NCBI GenBank assembly: GCA_035048485.1
Contig: CM068583.1
Span: 49,008,790 to 49,072,789, forward strand
DNA from: Pteria penguin
Lineage: Eukaryota; Mollusca; Bivalvia; Pterioida; Pteriidae
DNA length: 64,000 nucleotides
Reading direction: 5' to 3'
Part shown: one piece after another, positions 20,548-32,282 of the stretch
How the letters are laid out: the number at the start of each line of letters is the position of its first letter
Position numbering within the stretch: position 1 is the first letter of the stretch
Program-made: the position numbers and the translations under genes
The notes under the pieces: generated by a model
Databases searched by the model: none
What the model saw: the letters and a program-made list of their open reading frames with translations, nothing else
What the model was told of the DNA's origin: nothing

Positions 20548-23500
20548 GACATTATTACCTATAAGGAGTCAATCACAATCATAACAATGTCTGGGTGATA
20601 TATGTCGTTACTGAGACATTATTACCTATAATATAATGAGTCAATCACAATCATAACACAATCTGGGTGATATATGTCGTTACTGAGACATTATTACCTA
20701 TAATGAGTTTATCACAATCATAACACTATCTGGATGATATATCTCGTTACTGAGACATTATTACCTATAATGAGTCAATCACAATCATAATACTATCTGG
20801 GTGATATATCTCGTTACTGAGACATTATTACCTATAATGAGTCAATCACAATCATAACACTGTCTGGGTGATATATGTCGTTACTGAGACATTATTACCT
20901 ATAATGAGTCTATCACAATCATAACACTGTTTTGGTGATATATGTCGTTACTGAGACATTATTACCTATAATGAGTCTATCACAATCATAACACTATCTG
21001 GATGATATATGTCGTTACTGAGACATTATTACCTATAATGAGTCAATCACAATCATAACACTGTCTGGGTGATATATGTCGTTACTGAGACATTATTACC
21101 TATAATGAGTCTATCACAATCATAACACTATCTGGATGATATATCTCGTTACTGAGACATTATTAACTATAATGAGTCAATCACAATCATAATACTATCT
21201 GGGTGATATATCTCGTTACTGAGACATTATTACCTATAATGAGTCAATCACAATCATAACACTATCTGGGTGATATATGTCTTTACTGAGACATTATTAC
21301 CTATAATGAGTCTATCACAATCATAACACTATCTGGGTGATATATCTCGTTACTGAGACATTATTACCTATAATGAGTCTATCACAATCATAACACTATC
21401 TGGGTGATATATCTCGTTACTGAGACATTATTACCTATAATGAGTCAATCACAATCATAACACTATCTGGGTGATATATGTCGTTACTGAGACATTATTA
21501 CCTATAATGAGTCTATCACAATCATAACACTATCTGGATGATATATCTCGTTACTGAGACATTATTACCTATAATGAGTCAATCACAATCATAATACTAT
21601 CTGGGTGATATATCTCGTTACTGAGACATTATTACCTATAATGAGTCTATCACAATCATAACACTATCTGGGTGATATATGTCGTTACTGAGACATTATT
21701 ACCTATAATGAGTCTATCACAATCATAACACTGTCTGGGTGATATATGTCGTTACTGAGACATTATTACCTATAATGAGTCAATCACAATCATAACACTA
21801 TCTGGGTGATATATCTCGTTACTGAGACATTATTACCTATAATGAATCAATCACAATCATAACACTATCTGGGTGATATATCTCGTTACTGAGACATTAT
21901 TACCTATAATGAGTCTATCACAATCATAACACTATCTGGGTGATATATGTCGTTACTGAGACATTATTACCTATAATGAGTCAATCACAATCATAACACT
22001 ATCTGGGTGATATATCTCGTTACTGAGACATTATTACCTATAATGAGTCTATCACAATCATAACACTATCTGGATGATATATCTCGTTACTGAGACATTA
22101 TTACCTATAATGAGTCAATCACAATCATAACACTATCTGGGTGATATATCTCGTTACTGAGACATTATTACCTATAATGAGTCTATCACAATCATAACAC
22201 TATCTGGGTGATATATGTCGTTACTGAGACATTATTACCTATAATGAGTCAATCACAATCATAACACTATCTGGGTGATATATGTCGTTACTGAGACATT
22301 ATTACCTATAATGAGTTTATCACAATCATAACACTATCTGGGTGATATATCTCGTTACTGAGACATTATTACCTATAATGAGTCTATCACAATCATAACA
22401 CTATCTGGGTGATATATGTCGTTACTGAGACATTATTACCTATAATGAATCAATCACAATCATAACACTGTCTGGGTGATATATGTCGTTACTGAGACAT
22501 TATTACCTATAATGAGTCAATCACAATCATAACACTATCTGGGTGATATATCTCGTTACTGAGACATTATTACCTATAATGAGTCTATCACAATCATAAC
22601 ACTATCTGGGTGATATATGTCGTTACTGAGACATTATTACCTATAATGAGTCAATCACAATCATAACACTATCTGGGTGATATATCTCGTTACTGAGACA
22701 TTATTACCTATAATGAGTCTATCACAATCATAACACTATCTGGATGATATATCTCGTTACTGAGACATTATTACCTATAATGAGTCAATCACAATCATAA
22801 TACTATCTGGGTGATATATCTCGTTACTGAGACATTATTACCTATAATGAGTCTATCACAATCATAACACTATCTGGGTGATATATGTCGTTACTGAGAC
22901 ATTATTACCTATAATGAGTTTATCACAATCATAACACTATCTGGGTGATATATGTCGTTACTGAGACATTATTACCTATAATGAGTCTATCACAATCATA
23001 AGACTATCTGGGTGATATATCTCGTTACTGAGACATTATTACCTATAATGAGTCTATCACAATCATAACACTATCTGGATGATATATCTCGTTACTGAGA
23101 CATTATTACCTATAATGAGTCAATCACAATCATAATACTATCTGGATGATATATGTCGTTACTGAGACATTATTACCTATAATGAGTCAATCACAATCAT
23201 AACACTGTCTGGGTGATATATGTCGTTACTGAGACATTATTACCTATAATGAGTCAATCACAATCATAACACTATCTAGGTGATATATGTCGTTACTGAG
23301 ACATTATTACCTATAATGAGTCAATCACAATCATAACACTATCTGGATGATATATCTCGTTACTGAGACATTATTACCTATAATGAGTCAATCACAATCA
23401 TAACACTATCTGGATGATATATCTCGTTACTGAGACATTATTACCTATAATGAGTCTATCACAATCATAACACTATCTGGGTGATATATGTCGTTACTGA

Positions 23501-25170
23501 GACATTATTACCTATAATGAGTCTATCACAATCATAACACTGTCTGGGTGATATATGTCGTTACTGAGACATTATTACCTATAATGAGTCAATCACAATC
23601 ATAACACTGTCTGGGTGATATATGTCGTTACTGAGACATTATTACCTATAATGAGTCAATCACAATCATAACACTGTCTGGGTGATATATGTCGTTACTG
23701 AGACATTATTACCTATAATGAGTCAATCACAATCATAACACTGTCTGGGTGATATATGTCGTTACTGAGACATTATTACCTATAATGAGTCAATCACAAT
23801 CATAACACTATCTGGATGATATATGTCGTTACTGAGACATTATTACCTATAATGAGTTTATCACAATCATAACACTATCTGGGTGATATATGTCGTTACT
23901 GAGACATTATTACCTATAATGAGTCTATCACAATCATAACACTGTCTGGGTGATATATGTCGTTACTGAGACATTATTACCTATAATGAGTCTATCACAA
24001 TCATAACACTGTCTGGGTGATATATGTCGTTACTGAGACATCATTACCTATAATGAGTCTATCACAATCATAACACTATCTTGGTGATATATCTCGTTAC
24101 TGAGACATTATTACCTATAATGAGTCTATCACAATCATAACACTATCTGGGTGATATATGTCGTTACTGAGACATTATTACCTATAATGAGTCAATCACA
24201 ATCATAACACTGTCTGGGTGATATATGTCGTTACTGAGACATTATTACCTATAATGAGTCAATCACAATCATAATACTATCTGAGTGATATATCTCGTTA
24301 CTGAGACATTATTACCTATAATGAGTCTATCACAATCATAACACTATCTGGGTGATATATGTCGTTACTGAGACATTATTACCTATAATGAGTCTATCAC
24401 AATCATAATACTATCTGGGTGATATATGTCGTTACTGAGACATTATTACCTATAATGAGTCTATCACAATCATAACACTGTCTGGGTGATATATGTCGTT
24501 ACTGAGACATTATTACCTATAATGAATCAATCACAATCATAACACTATCTGGGTGATATATGTCGTTACTGAGACATTATTACCTATAATGAGTCAATCA
24601 CAATCATAACACTATCTGTGTGATATATGTCGTTACTGAGACATCATTACCTATAATGAGTCAATCACAATCATAACACTATCTTGGTGATATATCTCGT
24701 TACTGAGACATTATTACCTATAATGAATCAATTACAATCATAACACTATCTGGGTGATATATGTCGTTACTGAGACATTATTACCTATAATGAGTCTATC
24801 ACAATCATAACACTATCTGGGTGATATATGTCGTTACTGAGACATTATTACCTATAATGAGTCAATCACAATCATAACACTATCTGGGTGATATATGTCG
24901 TTACTGAGACATTATTACCTATAATGAGTCAATCACAATCATAACACTATCTGGGTGATATATGTCGTTACTGAGACATTATTACCTATAATGAGTCTAT
25001 CACAATCATAACACTATCTGGGTGATATATGTCGTTACTGAGACATTATTACCTATAATGAGTCAATCACAATCATAACACTATCTGGGTGATATATCTC
25101 GTTACTGAGACATTATTACCTATAATGAGTCTATCACAATCATAACACCATCTGGGTGATATATGTCGTT
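20547..25170. repeat. 67 bp satellite array, about 69 monomers
   Basis: Monomers read GAGACATTATTACCTATAA, TGAGTCAATCACAATCATAA, CACTATCTGGGTGATATATG, TCGTTACT. The period is exactly 67 bp (20821 and 20888, for example), and long runs show no indels. One early monomer carries a 5 bp internal duplication near 20628. Variation is limited to a few sites: CAATC/CTATC, CTATC/CTGTC, GGGTG/GGATG and GTCG/CTCG. Each variant is shared by many units, as expected from unequal exchange or conversion. It is unrelated in sequence to the 66-67 bp array at the window start. Confidence 0.97.
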
Positions 25171-28100
25171 GAATGTTTTATCAGAGATTGATACTTTCAG
25201 TAAAGTTTTAATATTGATTGAAATCCATGCTTTAGTTAATTTTTTTTCATCATCATTTAGCTGCAAATTTGTTTCGATTATTACCCCATCCTATTAAGAT
25301 CTTTTAATAAAATATAAGCAAAGGTCTCTTCAGTTTCATATGTATTATATTTTAGTTATAAAATTGCTGTATTGTGGACCACCTGCAAGGACGATAGCTT
25401 TATCTAATTCAGTATACTAGGGTTTGATTCAGCTCATTCTACATAGTGTGATGTTTCTGCTCTGCCAGGTTAAATATTCGTGTTCCACTGAGTCACTGGA
25501 TCGAGTGAGTATTACAAATCGTTTTCTAGAGTTTAAAGCCAAAATCATTTCTGATTTCTTCTCACCGCTTATTCTGGTATTATTAGTTTAACAACAATAT
25601 TAAATAAGATACGATTGTTGTGCATTCTTATTTTGAAGGAAGTTTTGTATTGTTTTGGTTTTAGTAATTTCTTTTTTTTTTTCGGGATTGACGTAGTGTA
25701 CAAAATATACAAACCTGTCAATAACAGGTGTTATAGTTCTTCAGATATATAAAGTTTAAGAATCTATTTACATCCTATTAACTTTACATTATACAGGAAA
25801 AATCACTATTCGTGATAATAGTTTTTGAAAAAAATAATACTAGACAGCGATCAAACGAGAATAGGAAACCTAAACATATAACCGTTTCCTATATCCGTCT
25901 TTCATTTTTGTATTGACATAATAGCATATGTTGCTAAATCCATAACATATCATCCCACATAACGTCATTGTTTTGCCACCAGTTACCAAGGGAAGGACAA
26001 GCAGTAGATTAAATAAAAATTGTTTTCGTGTTCTGTCTCTAATGGGGGGAGATCGTGTGACGAGATCTTGGTAATGATTTGACCTTTAACACACCAAAAT
26101 AGTAAGCATTGTACTCGTGATCGATCAGATTCCCTAGCTTCAATGGTTTGTCAACAGTACAATATTGACTGCGTATGGCAACGTATACATCATAGAGTAA
26201 TTTACAGAGCTCTTAATTTCGAGAAGTTTGTGAATCCCCACTTCTCGATCTTATATCCTATTTAGGAATATTAAAATTCAGGATATATGTACAATTTGTA
26301 AATTCATGGAAGCTTTTTCAATACAATCATTTAAACATTTGTTACGGACTGAAGTATCGACTTTTATAAGAAACCTCACAGTACCGACTCATATAATGAA
26401 TAAAGACCCACTAAGTATACAAATCGATAAGCTATTAAAGTCTTCCCCATTTTGTACACACTAGCAATGCTGTAGTCGTTTACTTGTGTAATTTTTAATA
26501 CAAATTTACATTATGAATAAGTAAATGATTTTATATGTACAATGTATATAGGAAATTTACACTGACACGTGATTGTGAAATGTTTGCTTTTCGATGTTAA
26601 ATCTAACTTGTAGCATTGAATTAGCTTTATGTTGTCTCCATGTTACATAATATGCCAAGAACTTCAAACAATAATTGGTGTTTAGTTCCAGTAAGTTATC
26701 CTTAGTCATATTAAATCTATATGACAGAATTATATACACTGTATTCTCGCGCAGTATAGGTTCCTCAACACAATCGGTAATCTCCCTTTCTCTTTGACTT
26801 ATCAAATTATCATTTGTGTTACAAGTTATTCCGCCAACACCTAATATCTTAATACAAATTAAATAATTATTAAAACGTTTTTATCGTAAGATCGAATTTT
26901 AAACCTATACCTGTAATAATATTGTGAATGATTATCTTGTAGACAGTGGTACCACCGAGTATGATCCAATATGTGTGTATGTGTGTGTGGGGGGAGGGGG
27001 GTATCAAAGGTACCAACTTCTTTGACAGGAATCGAATACAGATTGTCTGCATGCAATTTTAAGTGCTAAACCACGAACTAAAGTGTGTCCCTGGTGCAGT
27101 GATATAAACTCTAGACTACAAGACACATGAATAGGATAAATTTAAAGGCACCATGTCCGATTCTTAGTATAGCACGCTGTGATTAATATATTAAATCGAT
27201 TTTAAAACCGAGACCCCGTGTCATTTTCAGCATTGGTAAATTAAAGTTCTCTCCTCTGTTTTGCTTGAATGACTCCTATGCAATACCCAAGACAGATACG
27301 ATCACGATACATGTATAACCGTAACACTTTTGATAAGTTATGTAAACAATTAACAAACACCATTATCATACGTTCTAACACGTTCAAATCCGCGACCAGC
27401 AACCGAGGACTTATCAACTATGAGACAAACGAGCCGATCATTCACCCATGTCTGACGAGTAAAAATAGATTAAATTTAACTTACTAACCAGTCATGCAGT
27501 AGAATTTCCTATCGCATTTCACAAATCACTTTAAAGCTGGCGAGCAAAATCGAATGTCATTAGTGTCGATCACATTTCTTCTTTCAATAATTCAATATTA
27601 CTCACAATGTCATGTGTGGTCCGAGGTCTTGATTTAGCAGGCCTTTTTGTTTTATGTAGCACATTTGGTCTAATTGTGTTCAAATAGGTTGTGGAAATGT
27701 TTATACTTGATAAGATTGTATTGTATTAGGCGCTGACGGAACCTTTCAGTCCTTATCTGTCTTCCTAAAATACATACCTGACAACGCGTAACAGATCGCG
27801 ACCCTTTTCGTGATACAATCAGTATTCTCTTTGTACATATTCAGAATTTGATGTTGCTTTACATTGATCTGTTGTGTGGCGTTAATGAATAAAATCTATT
27901 GTTCTAATTAAATTAGACTTATATAAAAGTAGGAAACACAACACTGGTGTGTCATATTTTACAATTTAAAAATGTCTTTTAACGTTAGATGTGTTCATTG
28001 TTCAACGATTTTATATCATATATATTAGTGGATACTTTAAGGGCATTCCCCTAATATCTATTTCAAACGAGAGAGAGGTCTTAAAACGAAATCGTATGTA

Positions 28101-28539
28101 TAACATAATCATTAATGCAGGGTTCGCAATTAGCAGTCGTCCAGTCGTCAAAAACAACCTAAAATCTCTTTGGGCAACCAAAAATTTCAGTAAATATAAT
28201 AGAGTTTGCGCAAATTATTTTTGAATTTGCCAAGTTGACGACCCAAAATTTTTGCTGATTTAGAACCCTTTTAATGACATTGAAATCCTTGTGTATATAG
28301 TCTTTTTATCCTGTTATTATACTTTCTGAATACAACTTGCCGTATGTTTCATTAATCCCGTTATCATTATTTCTGAACACAGCTTGCCGTATGTTTCATT
28401 TTTCAGTGGATTATTTGTGTTTTATGCGTTAATGGCCAGTAAAGATGGTATACCCCAATGTGATATAACTGAGGCCGTTTTCTGTAAACTGAACCGGCAT
28501 AGTCAGGTGTGTGGCTCGTGATCAAAAAGTGGCACGCTC
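25171..28539. other. Gene-poor stretch between two satellites
   Basis: I find no supported gene. Small items are a SINE-body scrap near 27208 (ACCGAGACCCCGTGTC), a TG-rich tract near 26970 and a two-copy tandem repeat of about 57 bp at 28305-28405 containing CTTGCCGTATGTTTCATT. A possible diverged fold-back lies at 28119-28269 (GGGTTCGCAATTAGCA against GGGTTCTAAATCAGCA). Confidence 0.55.
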
Positions 28540-28551
28540 GTGTCCCGTCTT

Positions 28552-29306
28552 TACTCCTGTCCTACATATGGTGATATAGCTAGCCAACCAGGAGACGCTT
28601 ACTCCTGTCCCAAATATGGTGATATAGCTAGCCAACCAGGAGACACTTACTCCTGTTATAAACCTGATGATATAGCTAGCCAACCAGGAGACGCTTACTC
28701 CTGTCCTACATATGGTAATATAGCTAGCCAACCAGGAGACGCTTACTCCTGTTATACACCTGATGATATAGCTAGCCAACCAGGAGACGCTTACTCCTGT
28801 CCTACATATGGCGAAATAACTAGCCAATCATATGGTAATATAGCTAGCCAACCAGGAGACGCTTACTCCTGTTATACACCTGATGATAAAGCCAGCCAAC
28901 CAAGAGACGCTTACTCCTGCTATATATCTGGTGATATAGCTAGCCAACCAGGAGACGCTTACTCCTGTCCTACATATGGCGAAATAACTAGCCAATCAGG
29001 AGACACTTACTCCTGTTATACACCTGATGATAAAGCTAGCCAACCAGGAGACGCTTACTCCTGCTTTATATCTGGTGATATAGCTAGCCAACCAGGAGAC
29101 GCTGACTCTTGCTGTACACATGATGATATAGCTAGTCAAGCAGGAGATGTTTACACCTGCCGTACACCTGGTGACAAAGCTAGCCAACAAGGACATGCTT
29201 ACACCTGTCGTATACCTGGTGTTATAGCTAACCAGGGAACGCCTACTCCTGCTGTACATCTGATGATATAGCAACCCAACAAGGTGACGCCTACTCCTGC
29301 CGTACT
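28552..29306. repeat. 48 bp satellite, zone A
   Basis: Units of 48 bp read GATATAGCTAGCCAACCAGG, AGACGCTTACTCCTGTCCTA, CATATGGT. Because 48 is a multiple of three, the plus strand stays open for 243 codons with a 16-residue period (YSCPTYGDIASQPGDA), and minus-strand frames stay open as well. The plus frame has no ATG, so I treat it as non-coding satellite. Confidence 0.93.
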
Positions 29307-29311
29307 CCTGG

Positions 29312-29516
29312 GCCCGGCGCCATAAACTGAGAAACATTAAGTTAATTATTTTATTCAGTTATCAAACACTGAATTGAATTGTCATACAGAATGCTTGACC
29401 TGTACTTATCAATAGAATAAATCTCAATAAAATCCAAATCCTAGTTAATAAATCATTGTTGAGCAGAAGAATTTTAAATTATGACTTAAGTATATTCTCA
29501 GTTTATGGTGCCGGAC
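29312..29516. mobile_element. 205 bp MITE inserted in the 48 bp satellite
   Basis: 22 bp terminal inverted repeats (29312-29333 and 29495-29516) differ at two positions and share CATAAACTGAGAA. A 5 bp direct repeat, CCTGG, flanks it (29307-29311 and 29517-29521). Neighbouring monomers show the unbroken form TACACCTGGTGATATAG, which confirms the duplication. The inside is AT-rich, non-coding and partly palindromic. The superfamily is undetermined. Confidence 0.88.
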
Positions 29517-29521
29517 CCTGG

Positions 29522-31775
29522 TGTTATAGCTACCCGACCAGGAGACGCCTTCTCCTGTCCTAGCCGTACGTATAACTTAGCAGCCGGGAGACTCTTACTC
29601 CTATCTTACATCTGGTGACATAGCTAACGAAATAAGAGACGCTTACTCTTGCCGCACACCTGATGATATAGCTACCCAAGTAAGAGACGCTTACTCCTGT
29701 CGTATAGCTGAGGATATAGCTGCCCGACCAAGAGACGCCTACTCTCGCCATACACTTGGTGATATAGCTAGCTAATCAGGAGACACATTCTACTATCTTA
29801 CACCTGGTGATATAGCTGCCCAACCAGGAGACGCCTACTCTCGCCATACACTTGGTGATATAGCTAGCCAATCAGGAGACACATTCTACTATCTTACACC
29901 TGGTGATATAGCTGTCCGACCAGGAGACGCTTACTCTTGCCATACACTTGGTGATATAGCTAGCCAATCAGGATACACATTCTACTATCTTACACCTGGT
30001 GATATAGCTAACCAACCAGGAGACGCTTACTCTTGCCATACACTTGGTGATATAGCTAGCCAATCAGGAGACACATTCTGCTATCTTACACCTGGTGATA
30101 TAGCTAACCAACCAGGAGACGCTTACTCTTGCCATACACCTGGTGATATAGCTAGCTAATCAGGAGACACATTCTACTATCTTACACCTGGTGATATAGC
30201 TAACCAACCAGGAGACGCTAACTCTTGCAATACACCTGGTGATATAGCTAGCTAATCAGGAGACGCTTACTCTTGCCATACACCTGGTGATATAGCTAGC
30301 TAATCAGGAGACACATTCTACTCTATTACATCTGGCGATATAGCTACCCGACCAGGCGTTGTCCTAGGCGAACATATAGCTAACAAACCGAGAGACGCTT
30401 ACTCTTGCCTTACACCTGATGATATAGCTCTCTAACCAGGGGACGCTTCCTCTTGCCATACACCCGGTGATATAGCTAACCAACCAGGAGACGCTTACTC
30501 CTGCCGCACCCTGATGATAATAAGCTAGCCAACCAGGGGATCCTAATTCCTGCTGCAATACACTTGGTGATATAGCTAGTCAACGAGGAGACGCTTACAC
30601 CTACCGTACACCTGCTGATATAGCTAGTCAACAAGGAGACGCTTACACTTGCCGTACACCTGATGATATAGCTAGTCAACAAGGAGACGCTTACACCTGC
30701 CTGCACCTGGTGATATAGCTAGTCAACAAGGAGGCGCTTACACCTGTCGCACACCTGCTGATATAGCTAGTCAACGAGAAGACGCTTACACCTGCCTTAC
30801 ACCTGATGATATAGCTAGTCAACAAGGAGACGCTTACACTTGCCGTACACCTGATGATATAGCTAGTCAACAAGGAGATGCTTTCACCTGCCATGCATCT
30901 GATGATATGGCTGGTCAACAAGGAGACGCTTACACCTGCCGTACACCTGATGATATAGCTTAGTCAACAAGGAGACGCTTACACCTGCCGTGCACTTGGT
31001 GATATAGCTAGTCAACAAGGAGACGCTTACACCTGCCGTACACCTGGTGATATAGCTAGTCAACAAAGAGACGCTTACACCTGCCGTGCACCTGATAATA
31101 TAGCTAGTCAACAAGGCGACGCTTACACCTGCCGTGCACCTGTGATATAGCTAGTCAACAAGGAGACGCTTACACCTGCCGTACACCTGATGATATAGCT
31201 AGTCAACAAGGAGACGCTTACACCTGCCGTACACCTGATGATATAGCTAGTCAACAAGGAGACGCTTACACCTGCCGTGCACCTGGTGATATAGCTAGTC
31301 AACAAGGAGGCGCTTACACCTGCTGCACACCTGATGATATAGCTAGTCAACGAGAAGACGCGTACACCTGCCTTACACCTGATGATATAGTTAGTCAACA
31401 AGGAGACGCTTACACTTGCCGTATACCTGATGATATAGCTAGTCAACGAGGAGATGCTTACGCCTGCCGTGCACCTGATAATATAGCTAGTCAACAAGGA
31501 GACGCTTACACCTGCCGTGCACCTGGTGATATAGCTAGTCAACAAGGAGACGCTAACACCTGCCGTACACTTGATGATATAGCTAGTCAGGTAGGAGATC
31601 CTTATTCCTGCTATCATACACTTGGTGACATAGCTAGTCAACAAGGAGACGCTTACACCTGCCGTACACCTGATGATATAGCTAGTCAGGTAGGAGATCC
31701 TTATTCCTGCTATCATACACTTGGTGACATAGCTAGTCAACAAGGAGACGCTTACTGCTGCCGTACAGCTGGTCT
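29522..31775. repeat. 48 bp satellite, zones B and C
   Basis: Zone B (29522 to about 30560) alternates two unit types into a 96 bp dimer: CCAATCAGGAGACACATTC with ACTATCTTACACCTGG, and CCAACCAGGAGACGCTTAC with TCTTGCCATACACTTGG. Zone C (about 30560-31775) is a single type, GTCAACAAGGAGACGCTTAC followed by ACCTGCCGTACACCTGATG. Near the right end a 99 bp dimer containing TCAGGTAGGAGATCCTTATT occurs twice (31586 and 31685). Confidence 0.93.
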
Positions 31776-32123
31776 GCACTCTTTCCAGAGGTCCATATAT
31801 ATCCAACGTCAGCCATTAGTAAGAAAGCAGCTTAATTTTCCGTAATTTTTATTCAAATTAAAATGATTGATTATTTAAAAAGAATGATCATTGAGATATG
31901 AATTTCGGTATAAGATAAATATCATCATAAAGAACTTAAACCATTGAATCAAAAATGTGTAGCATTGTGAAGATAGTCAGCAGTAGGTACTATATTATTT
32001 GTTGTAATCTCAATGACGTAATTATGTCTATTACGTGCGCATTAAGAAAGAAAATTAAGAATATTTACCGACAACAATCAGAAGGTATGTCATTACATAA
32101 TATGTACATCTGTCAGTCGTAAC

Positions 32124-32277
32124 CAGTGGCGGATTTAGAGGGGGCCGCCCCCCCCCCTTTTCGCTACATATTTACATGTAAACACCCAGATTTGGCACCC
32201 AAAAAAATGACCGAGTAGTTTGGCTTATACACATGTGCCGCCCCCCCCCCCCTTCAAAAATTCTAGATCCGCCTCTG
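32124..32277. mobile_element. 154 bp MITE with CAGTGGCGGAT-type ends
   Basis: The left end CAGTGGCGGATTTAGAGG is inverted at the right end (complement CAGAGGCGGATCTAGAA). C-runs lie near both ends. The 5 bp GTAAC flanks it at 32119-32123 and 32278-32282. Ends of this kind are common in invertebrate MITEs. The duplication length does not fit hAT (8 bp), so I leave the superfamily open. Confidence 0.8.
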
Positions 32278-32282
32278 GTAAC

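Noticed and set aside
20547..25170. CRISPR-like regular array
   Set aside because: The whole 67 bp unit repeats, with no unique spacers, and the setting is animal nuclear DNA.
28540..29271. Plus-strand 243-codon frame with a 16-residue Cys-containing repeat
   Set aside because: It has no ATG, the unit length is a multiple of three so that both strands stay open, and neighbouring zones of the same satellite are interrupted by stops. It is best read as satellite DNA.
30364..31806. Series of minus-strand frames (TGVSVSLLTSYI-type repeats)
   Set aside because: They are the antisense of the 48 bp satellite, and the frames start and stop with small length changes in the array.
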